A DNA stretch of 64,000 bases from Agrobacterium tumefaciens (GTDB lineage: Bacteria > Pseudomonadota > Alphaproteobacteria > Rhizobiales > Rhizobiaceae): positions 534,001 through 598,000 of the forward strand of contig CP048470.1 in the NCBI GenBank assembly GCA_025559845.1. The letters run 5' to 3'. Positions within the stretch are counted from its first letter, which is position 1. Every line of letters begins with the position of its first letter. The notes under the pieces were generated by a model that was not told the DNA's origin, made no database searches, and saw nothing but the letters and a program-made list of their open reading frames with translations. Below are positions 16,574-30,045 of this stretch, piece by piece. The translations under genes were made by a program, and so were the position numbers.

Positions 16574-17971
16574 ATGCAAACCCGTGAATTCGTAGCCGCT
16601 GACGATATTCGCAGCCAGTTTTCAGCAGCAATGTCATCGATGTATCGAGACGAGGTTCCGGCTTACGGCACGCTCATGGCGCTGGTCGGCAGAGTGAACA
16701 ACGCAACGCTCGACGCCGACCCGCATTTGAAAGAGCGCCTGGAGGCCACGGATTCGCTCGAGCGCATCTCGCAGGAGCGTCATGGTGCAATCCGCCTTGG
16801 GACAGCTGCCGAGCTTTCAATGATGCGTCGCGTCTTTGCTGTCATGGGCATGCACCCGGTCGGCTATTATGATCTGTCCACCGCTGGCGTTCCCGTCCAC
16901 TCCACTGCATTCCGCCCGGTGAAAGACCGTCACCTAAAACGCAACCCGTTCCGTGTATTCACCTCGCTGCTGCGTCTGGATTTGATCGCGGATGAGGAGT
17001 TGCGCAAGGAAGCCGCGACTGTGCTTGCCGCACGCAAGATCTTTACCGGCAAGGCGACTGCACTGGTGGAAAAGGCAGAACGCGATGGCGGTCTTGACGC
17101 TGCGGACGCCGCTCTCTTCGTGGCCGAAGTTCTTGAAACCTTCCGCTGGCACGACAAGGCCATTGTCGATGCCGGCATGTATAAGCGCCTGCACGACGCA
17201 CATCGGTTGATCGCCGACGTTGTCTCGTTCAAAGGGCCGCATATCAATCATCTGACACCCCGTACGCTCGACATCGATGCTGTTCAGACGCTGATGCCTG
17301 CTGAAGGCATTGCGCCGAAAGCGGTGGTGGAAGGTCCTCCGACGCGAAAATGTCCTATCCTTCTACGCCAGACATCTTTCAAGGCACTCGAAGAACCCGT
17401 CGCATTCATTGGTGAAAACGGTGAATGGCATGCCGGTTCGCATACGGCCCGTTTCGGTGAAATCGAGCAACGCGGCGTGGCGCTGACACCGAAGGGGCGC
17501 GCCCTATACGACGCCCTGTTGAACGAAACCCGTGCCAAGGTGCGCCCTGCGGCAGACGGATCGAACTCTGCTGAGTATGAAACAGCCCTTGCCGATGTCT
17601 TCACGGCATTTCCAGATGACTGGAACGGCATCCGAAAAGCCGGGCTTGGTTACTTCAGCTATTCGTTGACCCAAAAAGGCAAGGCGGCATCACAACCTGA
17701 ACTCGACATCGAAACGGCCATCGAGCAAGGGCTGATCCAGTTCGATCCCATCGTCTATGAAGACTTTCTACCCGTAAGCGCGGCTGGTATTTTCCAGTCC
17801 AACCTTGGCGACGATGCAACACAGGAATTCACCGCGAGCCCAAATCAGGTGATGTTCGAGCGTGATCTCGGCGCATCTGTGATTGATGAGTTCGCGCACT
17901 ATGCGGCCATCGAAAAGGCCTCTCTCAACGATTGCCGCAGCGTCATAGAAATGCTGACCGCAGCGCAATAG
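16574..17971 (+). CDS. hglS: 2-oxoadipate dioxygenase/decarboxylase, HglS type (DUF1338)
   Basis: This is a 465-residue DUF1338 protein. Pseudomonas putida HglS, an Fe(II) enzyme with a VOC-like fold, turns 2-oxoadipate into D-2-hydroxyglutarate in lysine catabolism. With the start at ATG 16574, His70 and Arg74 (ERHGAIR) and His226 (GPHINH) fall at the numbers known for HglS metal and substrate ligands. The Glu ligand is at 296 (ARFGEIEQRG) and a Val-Ser pair at 401-402, within one or two residues of HglS. A longer GTG start at 16526 is possible but unlikely; GTGAGG precedes the ATG. It heads a three-gene operon with an ALDH7-type dehydrogenase and an aminotransferase, which together give a 2-aminoadipate route. 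Confidence 0.9.
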   Translation: MQTREFVAADDIRSQFSAAMSSMYRDEVPAYGTLMALVGRVNNATLDADPHLKERLEATDSLERISQERHGAIRLGTAAELSMMRRVFAVMGMHPVGYYDLSTAGVPVHSTAFRPVKDRHLKRNPFRVFTSLLRLDLIADEELRKEAATVLAARKIFTGKATALVEKAERDGGLDAADAALFVAEVLETFRWHDKAIVDAGMYKRLHDAHRLIADVVSFKGPHINHLTPRTLDIDAVQTLMPAEGIAPKAVVEGPPTRKCPILLRQTSFKALEEPVAFIGENGEWHAGSHTARFGEIEQRGVALTPKGRALYDALLNETRAKVRPAADGSNSAEYETALADVFTAFPDDWNGIRKAGLGYFSYSLTQKGKAASQPELDIETAIEQGLIQFDPIVYEDFLPVSAAGIFQSNLGDDATQEFTASPNQVMFERDLGASVIDEFAHYAAIEKASLNDCRSVIEMLTAAQ

Positions 17972-18026
17972 TCCGTTACCTTGCGGCTAAAGCCGCTGAA
18001 GAAATTTGAAGACATGGAGAAAAGCA

Positions 18027-19550
18027 ATGACGAATACCGTTGATGTTCGCAAGGAGACGGCAGCCCTGCTCGGGAAGCTTGGCGTTCAGGCCGATCTTTA
18101 CACCGGCGGCGACATGCCATCCTATTCCCCGGTCACAGGCGAGACGATCGCCGAACTCAAGACGGTCTCGGCCAATGAAGTCGGCGCGATCGTCGAAAAG
18201 GCCGACGCGGCTTTCAAGATCTGGCGCAACGTTCCTGCTCCACGTCGCGGAGAACTCATCCGTCTTCTGGGCGAAGAGTTGCGCGCCAATAAAACCGAAC
18301 TCGGCCGACTGGTATCGATTGAAGCGGGTAAAATCCCCTCAGAGGGCCTCGGTGAAGTTCAGGAAATGATCGACATCTGCGATTTCGCCGTCGGCCTGTC
18401 GCGCCAGCTTTACGGTCTGACCATTGCAACCGAGCGTCCGGGCCACCGAATGATGGAGACCTGGCACCCACTTGGCGTCGTTGGCGTCATTTCCGCTTTC
18501 AATTTCCCCGTCGCCGTCTGGTCCTGGAATGCTGCACTCGCCATTGTCTGCGGCAATCCAGTGGTCTGGAAGCCTTCGGAAAAAACCCCGCTGACGGCGC
18601 TCGCCGTTCAGGGGATCTTCGAACGCGCCGCTGCACGCTTCGGCGATGCGCCTGCCGGCTTGTCTCAGCTTCTGATCGGCGACCGTACGGTTGGCGAAGC
18701 CCTCGTTGATAATCCGAAGGTACCGCTGGTTTCCGCTACGGGCTCGACCCGTATGGGTCGCGACGTCGGTCCGCGTCTGGCAAAGCGCTTTGCCCGCGGC
18801 ATTCTCGAACTTGGCGGTAACAATGGCGGCATCGTTTGCCCATCGGCCGACCTCGACATGGCTTTACGCGCTATCGCATTTGGTGCCATGGGTACCGCTG
18901 GTCAACGCTGCACAACGCTGCGCCGCCTCTTCGTGCATGACAGCGTCTACGATCAGCTCGTACCGCGTTTGAAGAAGGCTTACGCATCCGTTTCTGTCGG
19001 CAATCCACTTGAGACCTCTTCTTTGGTCGGCCCGCTGGTCGACAAGGCTGCTTTCGATGGCATGCAGAAAGCTCTGGAAGAGGCAAAATCACATGGCGGC
19101 GCTGTGCATGGCGGCGATCGTGTCGATACGGGCGCGCCTAACGCCTATTACGTCAAGCCCGCGCTGGTCGAAATGCCAAAGCAGGATGGGCCGGTTCTGG
19201 AAGAAACCTTCGCCCCGATCCTTTACGTCATGAAATACAGCGATTTCGATCAGGCAATCGACGCGCACAATGCGGTCGCTGCCGGTCTCTCGTCCTCGAT
19301 CTTCACGCGTGACATGCAGGAATCGGAACGGTTCCTGTCGTCGGAAGGGTCAGATTGCGGCATCGCCAATGTCAACATCGGCACTTCGGGCGCCGAAATC
19401 GGCGGTGCCTTCGGTGGCGAAAAAGAAACGGGCGGCGGGCGCGAATCCGGATCGGATGCGTGGAAAGCCTATATGCGCCGTGCTACCAACACGGTGAACT
19501 ATTCTAAAGCACTGCCGCTGGCGCAGGGCGTTTCCTTCGACATCGAATAA
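18027..19550 (+). CDS. amaB: alpha-aminoadipic semialdehyde (piperideine-6-carboxylate) dehydrogenase, ALDH7 family
   Basis: This 507-residue aldehyde dehydrogenase is of the ALDH7/AmaB type. The catalytic Cys295 is in GQRCTTL and the general base Glu261 in LELGGNN. The cofactor segment AFNFPVAVWSWNA is typical of ALDH7. The C-terminal GGEKETGGGRESGSDAW is a strong family signature. It oxidises 2-aminoadipate-6-semialdehyde, in equilibrium with piperideine-6-carboxylate, to 2-aminoadipate. Start ATG 18027 has GGAGAAAAGC upstream. It lies 55 bp after hglS and 15 bp before the aminotransferase. The product would be passed to that enzyme and then to HglS. Confidence 0.9.
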   Translation: MTNTVDVRKETAALLGKLGVQADLYTGGDMPSYSPVTGETIAELKTVSANEVGAIVEKADAAFKIWRNVPAPRRGELIRLLGEELRANKTELGRLVSIEAGKIPSEGLGEVQEMIDICDFAVGLSRQLYGLTIATERPGHRMMETWHPLGVVGVISAFNFPVAVWSWNAALAIVCGNPVVWKPSEKTPLTALAVQGIFERAAARFGDAPAGLSQLLIGDRTVGEALVDNPKVPLVSATGSTRMGRDVGPRLAKRFARGILELGGNNGGIVCPSADLDMALRAIAFGAMGTAGQRCTTLRRLFVHDSVYDQLVPRLKKAYASVSVGNPLETSSLVGPLVDKAAFDGMQKALEEAKSHGGAVHGGDRVDTGAPNAYYVKPALVEMPKQDGPVLEETFAPILYVMKYSDFDQAIDAHNAVAAGLSSSIFTRDMQESERFLSSEGSDCGIANVNIGTSGAEIGGAFGGEKETGGGRESGSDAWKAYMRRATNTVNYSKALPLAQGVSFDIE

Positions 19551-20789
<1,239 letters not shown>

Positions 20790-21141
20790 GGTTCGACACG
20801 GCCTTATCAAGCCACTTTACGGCAAGACCATCTCTGGCCCCTCTTGGCGGCCGGTTGAAACGCCCTGCCCTGCCGCTCACTGTTCTCCAGCGACCGACAG
20901 GGCAGCGTTCTGCTGTATTTCTCTCCCCAATTCTCCCTGCTTCCAAAAGTCTGCGGCGCACGCCGTCAACGGGACATGCTGCGCGCAGCTTTCTGCCTCC
21001 AAAACTCGTGAGCGATTTCGCTTGAGCGTTTAGGCCCGTCATCGCAGGCCGCCGTTCCCTGCGTAACAGATCCCATCGGATATCCACATTTTATTTCCTC
21101 GTTATATTGACCTACTAAAAATAAAAAGTATGTTGCCCGCC
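20790..21141. other. intergenic region upstream of the fur-katG operon
   Basis: No gene is visible in these 352 bp. The last 60 bp are AT-rich and contain TTGACC (21107-21112) and TATGTT (21129-21134), 16 bp apart, which would place transcription start at about 21141, essentially at the regulator ATG. TTTTATTT (21090-21097) and AAATAAAA (near 21119-21126) are inverted around this promoter and could be part of a Fur/PerR-type operator. I see no clear terminator for the preceding aminotransferase gene. Confidence 0.4.
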
Positions 21142-23786
<2,645 letters not shown>

Positions 23787-23814
23787 GCAAGGCCAATAGC
23801 ACCGCGAAAAAGCG

Positions 23815-23842
23815 AAAGGCGCTTGAAACACAGCGCCTTTTT
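23815..23842 (+). terminator. rho-independent terminator of katG
   Basis: AAAGGCGCT (23815-23823) pairs with AGCGCCTTT (23832-23840) around an 8-base loop, followed directly by further T residues. It starts 29 bp after the katG stop. Confidence 0.75.
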
Positions 23843-24035
23843 GCACGTCAATTTACTGCTTTGAATATGCCCGATCACACGTTTCGTCTACTTGTCTTGG
23901 TAGATCGAATCTGATGCCAATATCGCCTATTATCGAGCTATAAACGCAATCAAATATCGCCGGACCTAAGTTAGTGTCTTGTTCGATAGCGTGCGAGACC
24001 GCACACTTGCGTCAGTCAGAAAGAGCAGGCGAGAC

Positions 24036-25133
24036 ATGAGCGACAGCAGCACCTTGACCCTTGGTGTAGAAAAGCACCCGAACCCCGTTTCCGCGAGCGA
24101 ACGTGAGAGACTGCTCCAGAACCCCGGCTTTGGGCAGATATTCACCGACCACATGATCACGTTGCGCTACAACAAGGATCGCGGCTGGCATGACTGGAAA
24201 CTTGAGCCGCGCAAAGGTCTCGATCTCGACCCGGCGTCGATGGTTCTCCATTATGCCCTAGAGATATTCGAGGGAATGAAAGCCTACCATCTTCCAGATG
24301 GCGGTGCGTCGCTGTTTCGTCCTGATGCCAATGCCAAGCGTTTCCGCGCATCGGCGGAACGCCTGGCCATGCCTCAGCTACCGGAAGATCTGTTCGTTGA
24401 ATCTGTTCGGGCTCTGGTGCGCGCTGATCGCGATTGGATTCCGACAGCAGAAGGTGCGTCTCTCTATCTGAGACCCTTCCTGATCGGCAGCGAAGTGGCG
24501 CTCGGCACCAGACCCGCCACCGACTACATCTTCTCCGTTATCGCGTCCCCGGTTGCCTCCTATTTCAAGGGCGGTGCATCGGCTGTGACACTCTGGGTAT
24601 CGGAAAACTATACGCGTGCTGCTCCCGGCGGAACGGGCGCAGCCAAATGCGGCGGCAACTATGCCGCAAGCCTTGCCGCACAGGCCGAAGGCCAGCGTGA
24701 AGGCTGCGATCAGGTCGTGTTCCTAGATGCGGTCGAGAGACGCTGGATCGAAGAGCTTGGCGGCATGAACATCTTCTTCGTCTTTGACGATGGATCTCTG
24801 CAAACGCCGCCGCTGACCGGCACGATCCTGCCCGGTATTACGCGTGCATCACTGATTGCGCTCGCGCGCGACATGGGGCTGACGGTTCGTGAAGAGCCCT
24901 ATTCGATCGATCAATGGCAGGCAGACGCCAAGAGCGGCAGACTGACAGAAGCCTTTGCCTGCGGTACCGCTGCTGTCGTCACGCCGATCGGCAAAGTCAA
25001 GGGTCGTAACCACGGCTTCACGATTGCCGACGGCAATGCTGGAACGGTTACTGGCAAGTTGAAGGCCGCGCTCACCGATATCCAGTTCGGACGCGCCGCA
25101 GATCCGCATAACTGGCTGGATCGCTTGTTCTAA
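24036..25133 (+). CDS. ilvE: branched-chain amino acid aminotransferase
   Basis: This is a 365-residue class IV PLP aminotransferase of the eukaryote-like/type II BCAT group. It includes the family segments LHYALEIFEGMKAY, YLRPFLIGSE and GTGAAKCGGNYAAS with PLP Lys204, followed by EELGGMNIFFV. It interconverts Leu, Ile and Val with their keto acids. I start it at ATG 24036; an upstream TTG at 23979 has no ribosome site. It is a single-gene unit between the katG terminator and a hairpin shared with the convergent ZntB-like gene. Confidence 0.9.
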   Translation: MSDSSTLTLGVEKHPNPVSASERERLLQNPGFGQIFTDHMITLRYNKDRGWHDWKLEPRKGLDLDPASMVLHYALEIFEGMKAYHLPDGGASLFRPDANAKRFRASAERLAMPQLPEDLFVESVRALVRADRDWIPTAEGASLYLRPFLIGSEVALGTRPATDYIFSVIASPVASYFKGGASAVTLWVSENYTRAAPGGTGAAKCGGNYAASLAAQAEGQREGCDQVVFLDAVERRWIEELGGMNIFFVFDDGSLQTPPLTGTILPGITRASLIALARDMGLTVREEPYSIDQWQADAKSGRLTEAFACGTAAVVTPIGKVKGRNHGFTIADGNAGTVTGKLKAALTDIQFGRAADPHNWLDRLF

Positions 25134-25154
25134 GAAGCGCCCCAAAAACGACGA

Positions 25155-25182
25155 GATGCGACCGAGACCTCTCGGCCGCATC
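25155..25182. terminator. hairpin between convergent ilvE and zntB-like genes
   Basis: GATGCG (25155-25160) pairs with CGCATC (25177-25182), and CCGAG with CTCGG inside, separated by one mismatch, around an ACCT loop. It fills the 51-bp convergent gap and could end both transcripts, though T-runs are weak. Confidence 0.45.
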
Positions 25183-25184
25183 AC

Positions 25185-26213
25185 TTAGAGCCAATCGATT
25201 TTCCGCAATAGCAATAGTGTTGCGACGGAAAGAGCAATCACGAAACCGACGATCAGGATGAAGGCCCAGGTGTCGTTCACACCGGGAATGCCTCCAACAT
25301 TCATGCCGAAAAGACCTGCAATCACGCTTGGCGGCAGTAAAAGTGCAGCAAGAGCCGACAGCCGGTTCGAGTTGCGAGCGATACGCTCGCCGATCACGGT
25401 AGAAAGGTCGTCGTGCAAAATGCCGGTTCGATCCCTGATTGCGTCAAGATATTCGACAAAACGAACAAGCTTGTCGATCACCTCGCGAATGCGCAGCTTG
25501 TCGCGCTCGGAAAGCCATATTGCGTCATCATGTTCTATGCGGACCAGTGCATCACGTTGTGGCATCAAATAACGACGCAACTGAACAGACCGTCTGCGCA
25601 GCAATTTCAAACGCTCCCGAACCTCACCTGACGCCTTTTGGAAGATAAGATCGTCGAGCTCATCCGCTTCCTCGTCCATTGCGTCGAGAACGGGTTCGAG
25701 ATCCCTTACCAGCTTGTCGCCAACGATCGCCAACAATTCACCGGTATTGCGAGGTCCCGTACGCTTGTTCAGTGCGAACCGGATATCGCGCAAGGCTGTA
25801 ATGTAGTGCCCACTATCCCGCAATGTGATCAGGCGGTTCGCATCTGCCCAGATATGTAAGGGAACCAGATCAAGGTCACCGCTCTCTTCTATCACCTCGA
25901 TGGGTGCCGCCCCGCAAACGCCTCTCAACGTAATCAGCAGGCCATCATTGATCGGTTCGACACGCGGGCGGGATTCTTCAGCCAGCAGTGCTTCACAGAC
26001 GAGTGGATCAAGGCCGCTTCGCTCATTGATCCACGCAACCGCTGCCGGATGGTCCCGTTCGAGATGGAGCCATAACACGCCATCTTGCGGTTTCCAGTCC
26101 AGCAGCTCCTGGAGGGTAATCTGTCGACTGCCTCCCTGTGCATCCAGAAGAAGTGCGAAGCGAATGCCTGGCTCATCGCCGTATGTTGTGTCTGGCTTGG
26201 CGGATGTATCCAT
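25185..26213 (-). CDS. zntB: CorA-family divalent metal transporter, ZntB-like
   Basis: This 342-residue protein has the CorA layout. A long cytoplasmic, largely helical N-terminal domain is followed by two C-terminal membrane helices (about residues 283-340). The pore loop after the first helix reads GMNVGGIPG, where GMN is the invariant family motif and the following GGIPG is typical of ZntB rather than CorA. It probably moves Zn2+ or Mg2+ across the inner membrane; ZntB members have been described as proton-coupled importers. I start it at ATG 26213 with GGGAAG upstream; longer starts at 26234 and 26330 have poorer context. Confidence 0.85.
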   Translation of the reverse strand: MDTSAKPDTTYGDEPGIRFALLLDAQGGSRQITLQELLDWKPQDGVLWLHLERDHPAAVAWINERSGLDPLVCEALLAEESRPRVEPINDGLLITLRGVCGAAPIEVIEESGDLDLVPLHIWADANRLITLRDSGHYITALRDIRFALNKRTGPRNTGELLAIVGDKLVRDLEPVLDAMDEEADELDDLIFQKASGEVRERLKLLRRRSVQLRRYLMPQRDALVRIEHDDAIWLSERDKLRIREVIDKLVRFVEYLDAIRDRTGILHDDLSTVIGERIARNSNRLSALAALLLPPSVIAGLFGMNVGGIPGVNDTWAFILIVGFVIALSVATLLLLRKIDWL

Positions 26214-26437
26214 CTCAGTCTTCCCAAACGGCATTATTGATATGTTGCAGTATTTTACCGCAATGGCCGGGGAATGGTTATGGAAATTTCGTGGCGCAGG
26301 AAGACACGCTGACAGTTTGTTCGCCAGCATCGATCCTCAAAACAGGAGAGGTTCTTTCAAGGTGCATCTTGGATGCAATGTCCGGCCGCCCTGCCTTATG
26401 CAACGCGACCGGAATACGGCATTCACCACGAACGTAG

Positions 26438-27346
26438 TCAATAAACCTCGGGAACATACATATCCGGCGGGACCGGGTGACGGATATAGTCGTCATTTCG
26501 CACACGGTCCGGCAGTTCGATTGCGTCTTTAGGAACGTCCTCGTAAGGAATCTGCCCAAGAAGGTGGGCGATGCAGTTCAGGCGTGCCTTTTTCTTGTCG
26601 ACGGCCTGGACGACCCACCACGGTGCTTCAGGAATATGCGTTCTTTCGAGCATTTCCTCCTTGGCCTTCGTATACTCTTCCCAATGGATACGGCTTTCCA
26701 GATCCATCGGCGAGAGTTTCCATTGTTTCAGGGGATCGTGGATGCGCATACGGAAACGGAATTCCTGCTCCTCATCGGTGATCGAGAACCAGTATTTGAC
26801 GAGCACAATGCCGGAGCGAACGAGCATGCGTTCGAATTCTGGAACGGAACGGAAAAACTCTTCGAGTTCGTCGGGCGTGCAAAAACCCATGACACGCTCA
26901 ACGCCCGCACGATTGTACCAGGAGCGGTCGAACAGCACCATTTCGCCGGCCGACGGCAGATGCGGAACGTAACGCTGGAAATACCACTGATTGCGCTCGC
27001 GCTCTGTCGGTGCTGGTAGCGCCACGACGCGGCAGACACGCGGATTGAGGCGCTGGGTGACACGTTTGATTGCGCCGCCCTTACCAGCGGAGTCGCGGCC
27101 TTCGAACAAGACGACGACCTTGAGTTTCTTGTGCTGGACCCAGTCTTGAAGCCGGACAAGTTCGTGCTGGAGACGGAAAAGTTCCCGGAAGTAGACCTTG
27201 CGCTCCAACGTCTGGGCAGCCGGTTCAGACAATCCTTCAACGACCAGCTGGTCCAACTGATCTTCTTCCATCTGCATTTCCAGCTCTTCATCAAAGCTGT
27301 CGGCAATCTCTGCCTTGATGCGGCTCAACTGATTAGTTTCGATCAT
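26438..27346 (-). CDS. ppk2: polyphosphate kinase 2
   Basis: This 302-residue single-domain PPK2 transfers phosphate between polyphosphate and nucleoside diphosphates. The P-loop (FEGRDSAGKGGAIKR), the Walker B/lid segment (FDRSWYNRAGVERVMGF) and the C-terminal PWWVVQAVDKKKARLN are all characteristic. An acidic Glu/Asp/Met-rich N-terminal helix precedes the kinase fold. I start it at ATG 27346; upstream in-frame ATGs at 27391 and 27514 lack ribosome sites and add Cys-rich sequence atypical of the family. It is co-directional with the zntB-like gene, 224 bp away, so probably separate units. Confidence 0.9.
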   Translation of the reverse strand: MIETNQLSRIKAEIADSFDEELEMQMEEDQLDQLVVEGLSEPAAQTLERKVYFRELFRLQHELVRLQDWVQHKKLKVVVLFEGRDSAGKGGAIKRVTQRLNPRVCRVVALPAPTERERNQWYFQRYVPHLPSAGEMVLFDRSWYNRAGVERVMGFCTPDELEEFFRSVPEFERMLVRSGIVLVKYWFSITDEEQEFRFRMRIHDPLKQWKLSPMDLESRIHWEEYTKAKEEMLERTHIPEAPWWVVQAVDKKKARLNCIAHLLGQIPYEDVPKDAIELPDRVRNDDYIRHPVPPDMYVPEVY

Positions 27347-27528
27347 GGTTTTGCCCGTCAGTTGCGTGGTGGTAACCTTGCCATCAAACATGCTCATGCA
27401 ACAATCGCATGACATGACGCAGATTGCGACACGCAAAGGCGTTTGCGACACCATGTCACCGGCAAAGCCGTCTCGATTGAGCAATTTGGCTGACCGTTTC
27501 CCACCTGAAGGCACAAAACAAAATACGA

Positions 27529-27575
27529 CGCCGGCACCCCTGTCGCGCGAGGAAGTACGCGATGGAGTGCCGGCG
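27529..27575 (-). terminator. terminator of the ring-cleaving dioxygenase gene
   Basis: CGCCGGCAC (27529-27537) pairs with GTGCCGGCG (27567-27575). On the minus strand the stem is followed by a T-rich tract (TATTTTGTTTTG) and lies 17 bp after the dioxygenase stop. Confidence 0.6.
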
Positions 27576-27591
27576 CCAACAAAGGCTGAGG

Positions 27592-28524
27592 TCAGGCAGC
27601 GAGTGGCGCGAGACCCGCTTCGATCTGGTTGCGGAAGGGCTCGTAGCGGTTCGGAAGCTTCAGAGCCTGACCGAGATGTGCCGTATCCTCGTCACGATCG
27701 AAGCCTGGTTCGTTGGTGGCAATCTCGAAGAGGATGCCGCCCGGGGTCCGGAAGTAAATAGCCCAGAAGTAATCGCGGTCGATGACTGGCGTCACTTGGT
27801 ATCCGGTATCCATCAAGGCCTTGCGAACTTCCAATTGCTTCTCGCGATTTTCCACAGCGAAGGCAATGTGGTGGACTGAGCCTGCCCCTTGGCGCGCAAA
27901 AGGCGTTTTGGGCAGAGCAGCGAGATCGATTGTGTCGGCCCCGTTGCCACCGGGAATGACGAACCGCGTCACATCTCCTTCAGCCTCTGCTCGTTCGTAT
28001 CCCATAAACTGAAGAAGCTCTTCGGTTGCTCCCGTGTCGTGCAGATTGAATCGAGCACCGGTAAAACCGCGAATGGCGTGGTTTTCGGAAATACCGTCGA
28101 TGACCCAAGGGGCGCGTGCATCTTCTGCCGTTTCGATCAGAGCCAGACCGTCGCCATCGGGCCCGGTAAAGCGAAGACGATCGGCACCAAAGACCTTGTC
28201 GGTCTGGATGCCACCGACGCCATTGGTGATCAGGCGGTCCTTCCAGAAGCCGAGTGCGCCCTTAGGGATGGAAAACTGGGTTTCGCCAACTTCACCGACG
28301 CCTGGACGGCCGGCCATCATGTTTGCGAAAGGGAAGTAGGTCATGACGCTACCGGGCGTACCTGTTTCATCCCCATAATAGAGATGGTAGACGCCGGGTT
28401 CGTCAAAATTGACGGTCTTCTTAACTCGGCGCAGGCCGAGTGTTTCTGTGAAAAATTTGTTGTTCTGCTGTGCATCCGACGCCATGGAGGTGACGTGGTG
28501 CAATCCCTTGATGTCCTTGATCAT
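27592..28524 (-). CDS. VOC-family ring-cleaving dioxygenase, MhqO/LinE-like
   Basis: This 310-residue protein has two vicinal-oxygen-chelate modules. Metal ligands are visible as GLHHVT near residues 8-12, VHHIAF in the second module, and the late Glu in GILFEIAT. The sequence is close to the Bacillus MhqO/YkcA and LinE hydroquinone-dioxygenase group, which cleaves (chloro)hydroquinones or handles quinone stress. It is divergent from a LysR regulator with a 116-bp gap, a common arrangement in which that regulator controls the dioxygenase. Substrate is inferred from family only. Confidence 0.85.
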   Translation of the reverse strand: MIKDIKGLHHVTSMASDAQQNNKFFTETLGLRRVKKTVNFDEPGVYHLYYGDETGTPGSVMTYFPFANMMAGRPGVGEVGETQFSIPKGALGFWKDRLITNGVGGIQTDKVFGADRLRFTGPDGDGLALIETAEDARAPWVIDGISENHAIRGFTGARFNLHDTGATEELLQFMGYERAEAEGDVTRFVIPGGNGADTIDLAALPKTPFARQGAGSVHHIAFAVENREKQLEVRKALMDTGYQVTPVIDRDYFWAIYFRTPGGILFEIATNEPGFDRDEDTAHLGQALKLPNRYEPFRNQIEAGLAPLAA

Positions 28525-28640
28525 GGCGGTCGGTCCTTATCCGGTGTGTCCGTTTCGATGACCAGGATATAGCCCTCTTGATTGCCGTTCAGAATTGCAA
28601 TATTTCTCTCGAATGAATTGCGGATTTTGAAATAATTGAC

Positions 28641-29540
28641 ATGAACGATCACAAAGCTCTCAAAACATTCCTCCTCGCTGCCGAAAAGCGCAATTTTGCG
28701 CAGGTCGCCCGTGAACTGGGCATGACGGCTGCGGCCGTTACCCGCGCCATCGCGGCACTCGAAGACGATCTCGGTGTGCAACTCTTCGTTCGAACGACCC
28801 GTCAGGTATCGTTGACCACTGATGGAGCCGTGTTTGCCGCCCAGATCCAGCCAGCCGTCGAGGCTCTCGAAAACGCGCGGCGCGATGTCAGGAATGCCCA
28901 CAAGGCTGATGAAGGGCGTTTGAGGATCAGTGCACCGACCTGGCTTGGAAAAACGGTGTTGCCGCCCATCCTTTCTGGTTTCAAAGAACTCTATCCGAAA
29001 ATGTGCTTCGAGATTTCGCTATCGGACGGTTTGGTCAACATCGTCGATGACGACTACGACCTGGCAATCCGCATTTCGTCAGCGCCTTCGGACAAGTTTA
29101 CGATCTGGCGCAAGATCAGGGCCGTTCCAAGAATTCTGGTCGCTGCACCTGGTAGCCGGTTTACGCAGATGCAGCACCCGAGTGAGCTGAGCCCTGACGA
29201 TTGCCTGGCTTATAGCGGTGAAAGCCGGCGCGAGAACTGGGTTCTGTCAGACGGAGGCTCCAGCCTTTCGATTTCCGCCGGACGCGCCTTCAGTGCCAAT
29301 AACGGCGAGGTTCTCGCAGATATGGCAGCCAATGGCGTAGGTGTTGCGATGCTGCCGGGATTTCACATCGCCGAACATATTCGCAGTGGACGGCTTGTCC
29401 ACGTTCTACCAGGTTGGGCACCGCCTGAGCTCTGGCTGACCCTGTATTACCCACCCTATCAGGCCTTGCCGCCGCGCATTGCGACATTTTCGAAGTTCTT
29501 CGAAGAGCAGTTACCGCCGCATATGGTCATGCTTGGCTGA
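28641..29540 (+). CDS. LysR-family transcriptional regulator
   Basis: This is a 299-residue LysR protein. It has an N-terminal helix-turn-helix (KTFLLAAEKRNFAQVARELG, AAAVTRAIAALEDDLG) and the usual two-lobe effector domain ending in a Pro-rich LYYPPYQALPPRI, as in the CrgA/AaeR-like group. It is divergent from the ring-cleaving dioxygenase and likely regulates it, perhaps sensing quinones. The intergenic region holds a direct repeat GAATTGC twice (about 28592 and 28615) that could belong to its binding site. Start ATG 28641. Confidence 0.9.
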   Translation: MNDHKALKTFLLAAEKRNFAQVARELGMTAAAVTRAIAALEDDLGVQLFVRTTRQVSLTTDGAVFAAQIQPAVEALENARRDVRNAHKADEGRLRISAPTWLGKTVLPPILSGFKELYPKMCFEISLSDGLVNIVDDDYDLAIRISSAPSDKFTIWRKIRAVPRILVAAPGSRFTQMQHPSELSPDDCLAYSGESRRENWVLSDGGSSLSISAGRAFSANNGEVLADMAANGVGVAMLPGFHIAEHIRSGRLVHVLPGWAPPELWLTLYYPPYQALPPRIATFSKFFEEQLPPHMVMLG

Positions 29541-29604
29541 TCATTCTCCTCTCTATTTATGCGTGAGACGACGGAGCGAACCAAAAGCTGCTCCGTCGCG
29601 ATCT

Positions 29605-30045
29605 TCAAGGTTTCAGCGGCGTCGTCAAAACAGTGTCGTCAGTGTCGACGACAAAAACTGCGAGAAGCTTCGCGGGCTGCGTTTTGCTCGCATTGGCACT
29701 CACATCATGCTGGTCGCCTGGTAGCTCGGTAAAATTTTGGCCCTTCGTGAAGGTTTTTACCTCTCCGCCATTCACACCACTGAGGATCGCCCCCTCAAGC
29801 ACCGTTGCGTAGATGAGAGCCGACTTCGCATGGGTATGTGCGGAGTTGTAGCCACCAGGTTCATATTCGACGAGCACCCCTTTCACGCTTTTTCCCGGTA
29901 CGTCAGGAAGGGGATGCTCGTAGACTGGCGTTACTTTCGCTCCCTTTGTTTCGTAAGCGAGGTCGCGTTTGGCGACATCATGCGCCGAGACGACCGTGAG
30001 AGGAAGGAAAGAAAGGGCGAGAGTATAAGCGACCATTTTCATCAT
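29605..30045 (-). CDS. secreted cupin-domain protein
   Basis: This 146-residue protein has a Sec signal peptide (hydrophobic residues 4-20, cleavage after VSA) and a single cupin barrel. The first cupin motif has HTHAKSALIYATVLEG and the second GDQHDVSANAS, so several of the metal-ligand His residues are present. It probably acts in the periplasm; the ligand is unknown. Its start overlaps the upstream NmrA-like gene by 4 bp, so the two are co-translated. It converges on the LysR gene. Confidence 0.8.
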   Translation of the reverse strand: MMKMVAYTLALSFLPLTVVSAHDVAKRDLAYETKGAKVTPVYEHPLPDVPGKSVKGVLVEYEPGGYNSAHTHAKSALIYATVLEGAILSGVNGGEVKTFTKGQNFTELPGDQHDVSANASKTQPAKLLAVFVVDTDDTVLTTPLKP